From Patiriisocius marinus (GTDB lineage: Bacteria; Bacteroidota; Bacteroidia; Flavobacteriales; Flavobacteriaceae), in contig NZ_BKCG01000001.1 in NCBI RefSeq assembly GCF_008974325.1, forward strand, positions 186,001-250,000: DNA of 64,000 bases, read 5' to 3'. Of the stretch, positions 27,260-36,113 are shown piece by piece; the stretch's first letter is position 1, and every line of letters starts with the position of its first letter. The position numbers and the translations under genes are program-made. The notes below the pieces were generated by a model. The model saw nothing but the letters and a program-made list of their open reading frames with translations, was not told the origin of the DNA and ran no database searches.

Positions 27260-27378
27260 TTTATTATACTATTAATATTTAGTATTAAATCAGCTTGTTA
27301 AAGCATTTTTAGATGCTACTTTATTTTAGCAGAGGTACTAACTCAATTGGGCCTAGGTGTTATTTCAAAATCAATAAA

Positions 27379-29655
27379 ATGAGTATTTTTAAGTATCGTG
27401 TACAAGCAATTTTCATTTCAATTCTATTTACTCTTATTTCTTGTTCAAAAGAAAAAACATCCTCCCCTACACTTTCTTCTTCGGAAATATCAAACAACCA
27501 ACATCCTTCATTAATTATAACTAAAGCAGGGGTTGAAAAAATACGCGCTAACTTAGGAAGCATTCCAATATTTGATGAAACACTAGAAAAAGTTAAAGCC
27601 GAAATTGATGCTGAAATTGCACTTGGAATTGAAGTTCCTATTCCAAAAGATTATTCAGGTGGATACACTCATTCTAGACATAAGAGGAATTGGCAAACAC
27701 TTCAAAAAGCAGGAGTTTTATACCAAATTCTAGATGATGAAAAGTATGCCAAGTATGTAAAAGACATGCTTATGGAATATGAGGAAATGTACAAAACATT
27801 ACCCGTACACCCTAAAACAAGATCATACGCTAGAGGTAAACTGTTTTGGCAATGCTTAAACGATTCTAACTGGTTAGTATATGTAAGTCAAGCATATGAT
27901 TGTATCTATAATTACTTATCAAAAGAAGAACGCAACAAATTAGAGACTAATTTATTTAGACCTTTTGCAGATTACATTTCTGTTGAAAACCCTCAATTTT
28001 ATAATAGAGTACACAACCACAGTACTTGGGGTAATGCAGCTGTTGGGATGATTGGTTTAGTAATGAACGATTCCGTTTTAATTGACCGTGCACTTTTCGG
28101 AATTAAAGGAGCAGAATTAGATAAAACAGCTAAAGATAACGATGGTGGATTTATTAATAAAGATGGTAAAGCTGGTTTCCTAGCCAATATAGAAGAACCT
28201 TTCTCACCAGATGGTTATTATAACGAAGGACCCTACTATCAGCGTTATGCTATGTATCCATTTTTAGTTTTTGCTGAAGGACTCAACAATGTTAAACCTG
28301 AATATAAAATATTTGACTATAAAGAAGGTGTATTACTTAAATCAATTAATGCACTATTAAATTTAACAGATGCAGATGGTGACTTTTTCCCACTTAATGA
28401 TGGTCAAAAAGGAATGTCTTATTACACCTCTGCTCTAGTTACAGCCGTAGACATATCATACAAATATGGTAACAAAGACCCTGGATTATTAAGTATTGCT
28501 AAAGAACAAAACCGTGTTTTATTAGACGACTCTGGATTAGCAGTTGCTCTTGGCATTAAAAACGGAGAAACAAAACCATTCAATAAAAAGTCAATAAATT
28601 TAGCTGATGGGCCAAAAGGTACTCAAGGTGGTGTAAGTATTTTAAGAAATGAAGACATTGAGCTTGTATTTAAATATGCAGCACAAGGCTCAAGTCATGG
28701 TCATTATGACAAGCTTTCATATTCATTATATGAAAAAGGTGAAGAGGTACTTCAAGATTACGGCTTAGCTCGTTTTGTAAATATAGAACAAAAAGGTGGC
28801 GGTAATTATTTAAAAGAAAATAAGACTTGGGCAAAACAAACAATTGCACATAACACAGTAACACAAAATGAAACTTCTCATTTTGAAGGGAAATATGAAA
28901 TAGGAAGTAAACATCATTCTATATTACATTATTTTTCTTCGGAAAATGAAAACGTCCATGTAGTAAGTGCAAAAGAAGACAATGCCTATCCTGGAACCGA
29001 AATGCTTCGAACTATGGCTATCATAAAAGATGAAGATTTTGAAAAACCCTATTTATTAGATATTATGAAGATAACTTCTAGTAAAGCAAATCAATATGAC
29101 TTCCCATTTTACTTTTTTGGCCAAGTGTTAGCTGCTAATTTTGAGTATAATACTCCAAAAACCTTAAAAGCTTTAGGAAGCAAGAACGGTTACCAACATT
29201 TATATCTAGAAGGTTCAGCAAAACCAAAGAATAACAACACTAAATTTTCTTGGTTAAACAAAGGGAAGTTTTATAGTCTAACATCTGTAGCCAATACTAA
29301 TGATGAAATACTCTTTACAAGAATAGGCGCAAATGATCCAGACTTCAATCTAAGAAGAGAAGCGGCTTTAATGCTAAGAAGAAAAAATACAAAAAACACA
29401 ACTTTTGTTTCTATTATAGAAGCACATGGTAATTATAGTCCAGTTACAGAATCCGCAGTAAATTCTAACAGTAGTATAAAGGAGTTAAAAGTCGTTATAG
29501 ATACAATAGACTATACAGCAGTAACAATAACTAATGAAGATGGAAAAACTAAATTGTTTATTACATCAAACATTAACGCTTCAAAAGATGCAGAACATAT
29601 TTTAAAAATTAATGATACTAATTACCAGTGGACTGGTACTTATTATTTCAAATAA
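27379..29655 (+). CDS. PL17-family oligoalginate lyase, lipoprotein
   Basis: 758 aa from the ATG at 27379. An upstream in-frame ATG at 27313 would add 22 residues ahead of the signal peptide and is rejected because the lipoprotein signal starts here (MSIFKYRVQAIFISILFTLI, Cys22). An alpha/alpha-barrel alginate_lyase domain (NHSTWGNAAVGMIGLVMN, PDGYYNEGPYYQRYAMYPF) is followed by a heparinase II/III-like beta-sandwich (GSSHGHYDKLSYSLYEKG, IAHNTVTQNETSHFEG). PL17 enzymes are exolytic and release DEH monomers from the oligomers made by PL6 and PL7. The gene starts a new unit with its own promoter, and KdgF follows 24 bases later. Confidence 0.93.
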   Translation: MSIFKYRVQAIFISILFTLISCSKEKTSSPTLSSSEISNNQHPSLIITKAGVEKIRANLGSIPIFDETLEKVKAEIDAEIALGIEVPIPKDYSGGYTHSRHKRNWQTLQKAGVLYQILDDEKYAKYVKDMLMEYEEMYKTLPVHPKTRSYARGKLFWQCLNDSNWLVYVSQAYDCIYNYLSKEERNKLETNLFRPFADYISVENPQFYNRVHNHSTWGNAAVGMIGLVMNDSVLIDRALFGIKGAELDKTAKDNDGGFINKDGKAGFLANIEEPFSPDGYYNEGPYYQRYAMYPFLVFAEGLNNVKPEYKIFDYKEGVLLKSINALLNLTDADGDFFPLNDGQKGMSYYTSALVTAVDISYKYGNKDPGLLSIAKEQNRVLLDDSGLAVALGIKNGETKPFNKKSINLADGPKGTQGGVSILRNEDIELVFKYAAQGSSHGHYDKLSYSLYEKGEEVLQDYGLARFVNIEQKGGGNYLKENKTWAKQTIAHNTVTQNETSHFEGKYEIGSKHHSILHYFSSENENVHVVSAKEDNAYPGTEMLRTMAIIKDEDFEKPYLLDIMKITSSKANQYDFPFYFFGQVLAANFEYNTPKTLKALGSKNGYQHLYLEGSAKPKNNNTKFSWLNKGKFYSLTSVANTNDEILFTRIGANDPDFNLRREAALMLRRKNTKNTTFVSIIEAHGNYSPVTESAVNSNSSIKELKVVIDTIDYTAVTITNEDGKTKLFITSNINASKDAEHILKINDTNYQWTGTYYFK

Positions 29656-29679
29656 CTAAAAACGAATAAAATATACATT

Positions 29680-30051
29680 ATGAAAAGATTTAGCGAAAAA
29701 TACATCATTACAAAAGAAATGCAATGGGAAGAACTCGGAGGAGGAGTTTCAAGAAAATTTTTAGGGTATGATAACCAAATAATGATGGTTAAAGTAAAAT
29801 TTGAAAAAGGTGCATTAGGTTCTCCACATCAACATTTTCATACACAGGCAACTTTTTGTGTGTCTGGGAAATTTGAATTTGAAATTGATGGAGTGAAGAA
29901 AATTGTTGAAGCAGGTGACGGGGTCTATATTGAGCCAAATCTATTACATAGCGCAGTCTGTCTTGAGGAAGGAATGTTAATAGATACATTTAGTCCAGTT
30001 AGAGAAGATTTCTTAACTGGAGGTGAAGTTTCGTATTTTGGTAATAAATGA
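29680..30051 (+). CDS. kdgF: KdgF, cupin that linearises 4,5-unsaturated uronates
   Basis: 123 aa single-domain cupin. Metal ligands are visible in GSPHQHFHTQATFCVSG (His, His, His or Gln) and NLLHSAV, with the second cupin motif around VEAGDGVYIEPN. KdgF opens the unsaturated uronate monomer released by alginate or pectin lyases to DEH, the substrate of the SDR. Its location next to PL17 fits the order of reactions. Confidence 0.9.
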   Translation: MKRFSEKYIITKEMQWEELGGGVSRKFLGYDNQIMMVKVKFEKGALGSPHQHFHTQATFCVSGKFEFEIDGVKKIVEAGDGVYIEPNLLHSAVCLEEGMLIDTFSPVREDFLTGGEVSYFGNK

Positions 30052-30136
30052 TAGTATAAATTATACAATCCGCAAAAATCTTGCGAAATAAAATGAAAAT
30101 AAACTTAATATTATTTTTTTGTTAAATAAAACTTAA

Positions 30137-30179
30137 TATATTTGGTTTACCAAAGTGGTTTACCAATTTGGTAAACCAA
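30137..30179 (+). promoter_or_regulatory. susC -7 element with three tandem alginate operators
   Basis: TATATTTG (30137-30144) is overlapped by TTGGTTTACCAA (30142-30153), followed by GTGGTTTACCAA (30155-30166) and TTGGTAAACCAA (30168-30179). Each copy starts exactly 13 bases after the last. The -33 TTG is not well placed (TTG at 30119-30121 is only 15 bases upstream). This is the densest operator array in the locus. Confidence 0.75.
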
Positions 30180-30180
30180 A

Positions 30181-30210
30181 AAAAAGGACAGGTGCACACC
30201 TATCCTTTTT
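30181..30210 (+). terminator. Terminator-like hairpin between operators and susC (possible attenuator)
   Basis: Arms AAAAAGGACAGGTG (30181-30194) and CACCTATCCTTTTT (30197-30210) pair with one mismatch around a 2-base loop and end in five T. It lies downstream of the inferred susC transcription start (about 30150). It could end read-through from kdgF or act as an attenuator in the susC leader. Confidence 0.7.
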
Positions 30211-30225
30211 AACAAAATACTTCTT

Positions 30226-30282
30226 TGGAGGGAAGTAAAATTTCACGTAGTAGCTTACTAATACATGATTCGTAAAATTACT
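30226..30282 (+). promoter_or_regulatory. Candidate structured leader of susC, related to the one before the MFS gene
   Basis: TGGAGGGAAGTAAAA (30226-30240) matches 13 of 15 bases at 35953-35967. It is followed by an inner hairpin GTAGTAG/CTAATAC (one mismatch, loop CTTA) and an outer 3' strand CGTAAAATTACT that can pair back with AGTAAAATTTCACG. The copy before the MFS gene folds the same way with different stem bases. Confidence 0.4.
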
Positions 30283-30363
30283 AATTAGTTTTAACAATAA
30301 ACGCAATCTGTATTATTAAGTTTCTATGATTAACTAATCATTAAAAATTTAAATTATTCGATT

Positions 30364-33300
30364 ATGAATTTAAAAACGAAGCTAACTTTAATCATGATGC
30401 TCTTTAGCAGCATTGTAATTATTGCACAAGAAAACTACACCCTCTCAGGTACTGTAGTTTCAGCTGCCGATCAAATGAGTATTCCCGGAGCTAACGTTAT
30501 TGTAAAAGGAACCTCTACTGGTGCAATTACAGACTTTGATGGAAATTTTTCTGTAAGTGTAAAGAGCGGAGATGTATTATCAGTTTCATATGTAGGTTTT
30601 TTAACACAAGAAGTCAAAATAACAAATCAAACAACATTAAATGTAAGTTTGAAACAAGATGAAAATACACTTGATGAAGTGTTAGTAGTTGGTTATGGAA
30701 CACAGAGAAAAAGTCACGTGACTGGATCAGTTGCTAAAGTAGTTGGTGAAGATCTTGCTGCTATTCAATCTAGTCGTGTAGATGACGCACTTGCAGGTAA
30801 ACTTGCCGGTGTTTTAATTCAAAATCAAGATGGAGCTCCTGGTGCAGATCCTAAGATCCAAGTTAGAGCTGCGTCATCTATTAATGGTAATTCTAGCCCA
30901 TTAATTGTAGTTGATGGATATCCTATTTCAGGAAGTTTAGCTACAGTTAACCCTAACGACATTGAAAGCATTGAAGTATTGAAAGATGCTGCTTCTGCAG
31001 CCATATACGGTTCAAGAGGTGCAAATGGTGTTATATTAGTTACCACAAAGAAAGGTAAAACTGGAGAGCCTACTTTTAGCTACAATGCTTACACCAGTAT
31101 TTCAAGTAGATATAGAAGAGACAATATAAATATGACAGCTGGAGAATGGGCTAACACATTAGAAACAGGTATTGCAAATGGTACTTATGATGTTTCTGAA
31201 TTAGACCCAGACTTCGTAAATTATAAAATTAACGCATACAGAAACGCACCAGATGTTGTAGCTGTAGAAGATTGGTTATTCCAAAATGGATACAGTACTA
31301 ACCACGACTTTAGTTATAGTGGAGGTACTGAAAAAGCAAACTACTTTGCTTCAGTTGGATACCAAAACACAGAAGGTATTGTTCAAACTCAAGCTTATGA
31401 AAGACTTAATGCTCGTTTAAATGTTGAAGCTAAACTAGGCGACAAATTTGAAACAGGATTAAACTTTAATGGTTTTACCTCGGACAGAGATATAGTAGGT
31501 CACGATATGAGAGATTTACTTAGAGCATATAGCATCAGTCCTATTTATCACACTGCAGCTTCTATTGCATACGTACAAGGTTTAGATCAACAAGCACAAG
31601 GTTTAGGTCTTGATCCTTTTGATGACGGTTACAGAGGTGGCGATGCTCCTTTCAACAACAGTATTTACACATTACAACCTGGTGATACTGCACAAGACTG
31701 GCATTATGGAAGAAGCGGAAATGGTATTGGTGGATCTGGAGATGCAGGACCAGCAACCAAATTAGACAACACAGACAGATGGCAAAAAACTTTCTTTGCT
31801 AATGTTACTTCATATTTGAAATTCAACATTACAGAGGATTTAAATATTAAAGCTGTTTTAGGTGCTGACATTAGAGATACAAAAGATTATTTCTACAGAG
31901 GTCTAGAATTTGATTCAAGAGCACGATCTAATCAAACTGCTTTAGATGAAACTGATGTAAAACAAACTTCAACTTTAAGTGAAACTACACTTAACTATGC
32001 TAAACAAATAGGCAACCACGATGTTTCTGGTGTTGCGGGAATTGAATTTCAAAAAATCAAATTTAAAGGAACTTCTATAAGCGGTACTAACGTTCCATTT
32101 AGCGCAATTATTAACTACAACCTTTTAGACCCAGAAGATATCACTGTAACCGAAAGAGATGAAGCAATCTCAAGATGGAGTGTTTTCGGTAGAATTAACT
32201 ACGCATATGACAATCGTTACTTAATATCAGCATCTGTGAGAAGAGATGGTGATTCACGTTTTGGAGCTAATAATAGATACAAAACATTCCCAGCACTTTC
32301 ATTAGGATGGAATGTACATAACGAATCTTTCTATAACTTAGAATTTTTAAGCTTATTAAAACCAAGATTTAGTACTGGTTCTTTAGGAACTACATCAGAT
32401 TTAGGAGCCTATAGTTCATTGAGTTTATTAAACCCTCAATCTACGGAATTAGGAACAGGATTCTTAATTCCTTCGGAAGTTGCTAACTCAGATTTAACTT
32501 GGCAAACAAACACAGAAACTAACTACGGTATTGATTTAGGATTTATCAACAATCGTATTAAATTAGGAATGGATTACTACACATCTGATATTGAAGATAT
32601 CCTAATTAACCAAAGTGTTTCTGAAGTATTCGGTACTACATCAATTAGACTTAACTCTGGAGATGTTAGAAGTTCAGGTTTTGAACTTGAATTAAATGCT
32701 GCAGTTGTACGTGGAGATGATTTCACTTGGGACTTTGGAGCTAACATTTCTACAGTAAATACCGAAATTACAGATCTTGGTGGTCTTACTGAATTACCAC
32801 AAACTATCTATGGTCAAAGTGGTAGAGGTCCCGTATTTAGAAATTATGTAGGTGGAGAAATTGGTGAAATGTGGGGATTAGAAACAACTGGAGCTGTTGA
32901 AGATAGTTTCATTGAAGATCCAACAAGAGCAATTGGTATTAATAGTTCAGAATACTATGTTGTTGATCAAAATGGTGATGGAGTAATTGACAGAACTAAA
33001 ACTGTTGAAGAAGGTGGAGATTTAGTTAAAATAGGTCAAAACACACCAGATTTCTACTATGGTTTCAATAGTACATTTAGCTATAAAGATTTTGATATGT
33101 CATTCCAGGTTCAAGGATCACAAGGTGGTGATGTATTTAATGTAGACCCTATCTACTATAACTCAGAATTTGGAGGAAGATTACGTGATAGTTTTGATGA
33201 AAATGGTGATGGTATTGCAGATCACAATGGATTACACTACACACAATCAAGAAATCAATTAGATGCACAAATTCAAGACGCATCATACTTAGCATTAAGA

Positions 33301-33543
33301 AACTTAACTGTAGGGTATACACTAAGAGAAGATTTAGTTAGCAAAGTTGGTATTAGTTCAGCAAGAGTATATGTTGCATCAACTAACTTACTTTACCTAT
33401 GGGGAGATGATTATACATCTTTCAACCCAGAAGGTGTTGAAACTTCAAATGGTGGTTACTTAGGACCTACTACATACGGAGTTCAAGTAGGTGCAAGTCC
33501 AATTGTAAGAAGCTTTACGTTTGGTATTAATGTTAATTTTTAA
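30364..33543 (+). CDS. susC: SusC-type TonB-dependent transporter for alginate oligosaccharides
   Basis: 1059 aa. Signal peptide (MNLKTKLTLIMMLFSSIVIIA), a carboxypeptidase-regulatory-like domain (GTVVSAADQMSIPGANVIVK), a TonB-contact segment (LDEVLVVGYGTQRKSHVTGS), a plug with the SusC/RagA signature (VLKDAASAAIYGSRGANGVI, residues about 200-220) and a large beta-barrel ending in FTFGINVNF. With SusD it forms the outer-membrane importer that passes lyase-cut oligomers to the periplasm. The gap to susD is 12 bases. It is controlled by the operator array and leader upstream. Confidence 0.95.
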   Translation: MNLKTKLTLIMMLFSSIVIIAQENYTLSGTVVSAADQMSIPGANVIVKGTSTGAITDFDGNFSVSVKSGDVLSVSYVGFLTQEVKITNQTTLNVSLKQDENTLDEVLVVGYGTQRKSHVTGSVAKVVGEDLAAIQSSRVDDALAGKLAGVLIQNQDGAPGADPKIQVRAASSINGNSSPLIVVDGYPISGSLATVNPNDIESIEVLKDAASAAIYGSRGANGVILVTTKKGKTGEPTFSYNAYTSISSRYRRDNINMTAGEWANTLETGIANGTYDVSELDPDFVNYKINAYRNAPDVVAVEDWLFQNGYSTNHDFSYSGGTEKANYFASVGYQNTEGIVQTQAYERLNARLNVEAKLGDKFETGLNFNGFTSDRDIVGHDMRDLLRAYSISPIYHTAASIAYVQGLDQQAQGLGLDPFDDGYRGGDAPFNNSIYTLQPGDTAQDWHYGRSGNGIGGSGDAGPATKLDNTDRWQKTFFANVTSYLKFNITEDLNIKAVLGADIRDTKDYFYRGLEFDSRARSNQTALDETDVKQTSTLSETTLNYAKQIGNHDVSGVAGIEFQKIKFKGTSISGTNVPFSAIINYNLLDPEDITVTERDEAISRWSVFGRINYAYDNRYLISASVRRDGDSRFGANNRYKTFPALSLGWNVHNESFYNLEFLSLLKPRFSTGSLGTTSDLGAYSSLSLLNPQSTELGTGFLIPSEVANSDLTWQTNTETNYGIDLGFINNRIKLGMDYYTSDIEDILINQSVSEVFGTTSIRLNSGDVRSSGFELELNAAVVRGDDFTWDFGANISTVNTEITDLGGLTELPQTIYGQSGRGPVFRNYVGGEIGEMWGLETTGAVEDSFIEDPTRAIGINSSEYYVVDQNGDGVIDRTKTVEEGGDLVKIGQNTPDFYYGFNSTFSYKDFDMSFQVQGSQGGDVFNVDPIYYNSEFGGRLRDSFDENGDGIADHNGLHYTQSRNQLDAQIQDASYLALRNLTVGYTLREDLVSKVGISSARVYVASTNLLYLWGDDYTSFNPEGVETSNGGYLGPTTYGVQVGASPIVRSFTFGINVNF

Positions 33544-33555
33544 ATTAAAGACAAG

Positions 33556-34869
33556 ATGAAAAAAGTATATATATTATTATTAGGATCATTGTTTTTAACA
33601 ATGTCATGCAGTACAGATTTAGATGAAGTTCCATCTAATGTTGCTAGTGCAGATTCCTTAACAGATTTTGAAGGAGTTTTAAATGCTGCATATTACTATC
33701 AACTAGGAGCAGTTACTCCAATGGCAGTAATGGGAGACTTTAGAGCAGATAATGCACTTATGGATGAATCTCCTTATACAGAATTTGATGAATACGGACC
33801 AGATTTAACTGTAATGGAGGATCAATTTTTTGGACCTTTCTACACAGCTTTATATAAATCTATATTGAGTGCAAATAATGTAATTGAAAACTCAACAGAT
33901 GCTACACATGTTGCTGAAGCTAAATTTCTAAGAGGACTTTCATATTTTAAACTAGTCCAAGTATTTGGTGATGTTACTGTAATACTTACTACTGCAAATA
34001 TTGATATCATCCCTACTTTCGATTTAACTAGACAACCAGCTATTGAAGTATATAATGATGTAATCATTCCAGATTTACAAGATGCTATTAATACTTTAGG
34101 TGTTACAATTGAAAACGGAAGAGCTTCTAGAATTGCTGCTCAAGCATTATTAGGTAAAGTTTATGTGCATATGGGTAATTTTGCTAGTGCAGAACCACTT
34201 TTAGCTAGTGTAATTAGTGGAGCTGATGATGCAGATGTAAGCTTACAAGAAAACTTCGCTGATATCTTTGTTAACGATTTAAATTCAGAAATTATCTTCT
34301 CAACACAAGTTTCTAGTTCAGTAGAAGATGAGTATGGTTTCTCTGAATTTTGGGAATGGTTTTTTGGTCTAGACACAAAAGCATTAGATCCATTAGATTC
34401 TGATTTAATTGCAGCATTTGATGCTAGCCCAGGAGATTTAAGGAGAGCTGTTACTATCGATGAGACAGTTTCGGCTTCGCCAAAATATCCTCAAACGGGA
34501 GGTGCTGATGTTGATTGGATTGAAATAAGATTAGCAGATGTTATCCTTTTATATGCTGAAACTTTAAATGAAAATGGAACTGATGCTGAAGAAGTACTTG
34601 ACCTTTTAGATCCTATTAGAACAAGAGCTGGAGTTGATCCATTAGATGATACAGTAATTAATACCCAAGAGTTAGTTAGACAAGCTATCCAAGATGAAAG
34701 AAGACTAGAATTAGCTTTTGAAGGACAAAGATGGTTTGATTTAGTTAGAACTGGAACTGTAGATGCTGAAATGGGACAAGTAATAAACCCTAATTATCAT
34801 TTATTTCCAGTGCCTATTTCTGAAGTACTTGCAAGTGACGGAGTTATTACTCAAAACGCTGGTTACTAA
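33556..34869 (+). CDS. susD: SusD/RagB-type glycan-binding lipoprotein
   Basis: 437 aa surface lipoprotein (LFLTMSC, Cys18) that caps the SusC barrel and captures oligosaccharides. The TPR-rich SusD fold is recognisable from ATHVAEAKFLRGLSYFKLVQ, SRIAAQALLGKVYVHMGNFA and the C-terminal RRLELAFEGQRWFDLVRTG. At 437 residues it is shorter than the roughly 500-residue average, as expected for a SusD with fewer binding-loop insertions. It directly follows susC. Confidence 0.94.
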   Translation: MKKVYILLLGSLFLTMSCSTDLDEVPSNVASADSLTDFEGVLNAAYYYQLGAVTPMAVMGDFRADNALMDESPYTEFDEYGPDLTVMEDQFFGPFYTALYKSILSANNVIENSTDATHVAEAKFLRGLSYFKLVQVFGDVTVILTTANIDIIPTFDLTRQPAIEVYNDVIIPDLQDAINTLGVTIENGRASRIAAQALLGKVYVHMGNFASAEPLLASVISGADDADVSLQENFADIFVNDLNSEIIFSTQVSSSVEDEYGFSEFWEWFFGLDTKALDPLDSDLIAAFDASPGDLRRAVTIDETVSASPKYPQTGGADVDWIEIRLADVILLYAETLNENGTDAEEVLDLLDPIRTRAGVDPLDDTVINTQELVRQAIQDERRLELAFEGQRWFDLVRTGTVDAEMGQVINPNYHLFPVPISEVLASDGVITQNAGY

Positions 34870-35043
34870 AAAAAATGAAAAGATATTGTTGTGAGTTTGT
34901 TTTGATGTGAGTAAGTATAAATAATCAGTGTTATCAGAACTATAATACTAAAAGCATCAAAACAATTTTTTAAATCATTTACAGTATACTAAATCAAAAA
35001 AATATAAATAACAGTTATTTAATTAGTCGTTGAATTTTGTTAA

Positions 35044-35083
35044 AAGTTTTACTGATCTTCTATAGATCAGTAAAACTTATTTT
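35044..35083 (+). terminator. Terminator after susCD
   Basis: A perfect 15-base stem AAGTTTTACTGATCT (35044-35058) / AGATCAGTAAAACTT (35064-35078) with loop TCTAT and a short T-rich tail. It lies 175 bases after susD and separates it from the regulator gene. Confidence 0.75.
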
Positions 35084-35150
35084 AAGATTAAAGTATATAG
35101 TATTATAATTATTAATTAGTTCATTTTAGTTTTTATAACTTTAAACAATA

Positions 35151-35167
35151 TAAATTTGGTTAACCAA
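35151..35167 (+). promoter_or_regulatory. Operator and -7 element of the FadR-type regulator gene
   Basis: TAAATTTG (35151-35158) is overlapped by the perfect palindrome TTGGTTAACCAA (35156-35167), a single copy of the locus operator, 20 bases before the ATG. No -33 TTG is seen at the right distance. This is consistent with weak, self-repressed expression. Confidence 0.7.
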
Positions 35168-35187
35168 TTATCGAAGAAATAAAATTT

Positions 35188-35895
35188 ATGAAAGTAGAAG
35201 TTCTTAACGTAAACGAAAACTACTCTCTTCAGAAGCAAGTAATAGTTAAAATCAGGAATCTGATAAATAATAAAAATCTTGAGCCTGGAGATAAACTTCC
35301 TTCTGAAAGAATGCTTTCTGAAAAGTTTGAGGTTTCTAGAAATATGGTTCGTGAGTCAATTCAGAAGTTAGAATTATACGGCTTATTAAAATCTATTCCT
35401 CAAAGTGGAACTTTCGTGGCAAATATTGGCGTTGTTGCTATGAACGGAATGATAGACGATATTTTACGTCTTGAAGACCCAGATTTCAAATCGCTTGTTG
35501 AAACAAGAATTTTACTTGAATTAAAAACGTCAAGATTAGCAGCTATTAGAAGAACTGAAGAAGACCTGATAAGTATGAAAAATGCTCTTGATGCTTATGC
35601 TTCAAAAGTTAATAATGGTGAAGATGCAGTTCAAGAAGATTTACTTTTCCACTTAGCTATTGCTAAAGCGAGCGGAAATAGTACAATGAATACATTTATG
35701 TTAATTATTACTCCGGAAATAATAACAAATTTTGAAAAATATCATGTTTGTGATAAAACATTAGCACAATCTGGAATTGAAGAGCATAGACAAATTTACA
35801 TGGCTATTAAAGAACAAAACCCACAGCTTGCAAAGAAAAGAATGAAGCAGCACTTTAAAGAGCTTTACAAATATTGCTATAATGTAGAGTTATAG
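35188..35895 (+). CDS. GntR/FadR-family regulator of the alginate locus
   Basis: 235 aa. The N-terminal winged HTH of the GntR family is clear (LEPGDKLPSERMLSEKFEVS, then RNMVRESIQKLELYGLLKSI; residues about 30-75). The C-terminal FCD helical ligand domain follows (LVETRILLELKTSRLAAIRR, HLAIAKASGNSTMN, EEHRQIYMAIKEQNPQLAKK) with the His residues that bind metal in this family. The effector is probably a late intermediate such as KDG or KDPG. It is the natural candidate to bind the eight TTGGTWWACCAA sites, one of which precedes its own gene. Confidence 0.88.
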   Translation: MKVEVLNVNENYSLQKQVIVKIRNLINNKNLEPGDKLPSERMLSEKFEVSRNMVRESIQKLELYGLLKSIPQSGTFVANIGVVAMNGMIDDILRLEDPDFKSLVETRILLELKTSRLAAIRRTEEDLISMKNALDAYASKVNNGEDAVQEDLLFHLAIAKASGNSTMNTFMLIITPEIITNFEKYHVCDKTLAQSGIEEHRQIYMAIKEQNPQLAKKRMKQHFKELYKYCYNVEL

Positions 35896-35952
35896 GTTAA
35901 ACACTGAAACACTGATGCACACTTTGTTTCACGAATTAGAAAAAAAAAAAAA

Positions 35953-36009
35953 TGGAGGGAGGTAAAGTTCACTATGTAGAATAATTTTCTACTCAAAAGT
36001 AAACTTTCC
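35953..36009 (+). promoter_or_regulatory. Long imperfect hairpin upstream of the MFS gene, shared leader motif
   Basis: TGGAGGGAGGTAAAG opens the element (13 of 15 bases as before susC). An inner perfect hairpin GTAGAA (35976-35981) / TTCTAC (35987-35992) is enclosed by an outer stem in which GGTAAAGTTCACT pairs with AGTAAACTTTCC (35998-36009), with one bulge and one wobble or mismatch. It could be the FadR-type gene's 3' end structure or a leader element of the MFS operon; there is no T-run after it, so it is not a standard terminator. Confidence 0.45.
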
Positions 36010-36055
36010 TTAAGTATTTAATTTACCCCCTTAATCGAACTATAAATATAGTTTG

Positions 36056-36070
36056 ACATAATAATTATGT
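36056..36070. promoter_or_regulatory. Palindrome in the MFS-SDR-kdgK-kdgA promoter region
   Basis: ACATAATAATTATGT is a perfect 15-base palindrome (7-base arms, central A) starting one base after a -7-like ATAGTTTG (36048-36055). A looser inverted repeat, CATATA and TATATG, follows at 36073-36090. The TTGGTWWACCAA operator is absent here, so this operon may answer to a different regulator. Confidence 0.4.
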
Positions 36071-36113
36071 GCCATATATTAAATTATATGACATTTAATT
36101 CAACAAAAAAAAA

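Larger units (their letters stand above)
30052..30363. other. 312-base regulatory gap between kdgF and susC
   Basis: No gene is seen here. In order it holds a weak hairpin (CGCAA/TTGCG near 30071-30085), a -7 element with three operators (30137-30179), a terminator-like hairpin (30181-30210) and a structured leader candidate (30226-30282). These are entered separately. Confidence 0.7.
34870..35187. other. 318-base gap between susD and the FadR-type gene
   Basis: No coding potential seen. It contains a strong terminator hairpin (35044-35083) and, at its right end, the operator and promoter of the regulator gene (35151-35167). The first 170 bases are plain AT-rich sequence with nothing I can interpret. 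Confidence 0.6.

Noticed and set aside
27200-27260. LacI-type operator interpretation of the TTGGTWWACCAA sites
   Set aside because: The palindrome could suit a LacI protein, but no LacI gene is in the locus while a FadR-type gene carries the same site upstream.
27313-27378. N-terminal extension of PL17
   Set aside because: The lipoprotein signal peptide begins at the ATG at 27379; the extra 22 residues would hide it.
35940-35952. Long A-run as possible slippage site or mobile-element scar
   Set aside because: No target duplication or element ends around it; it is ordinary for this AT-rich DNA.
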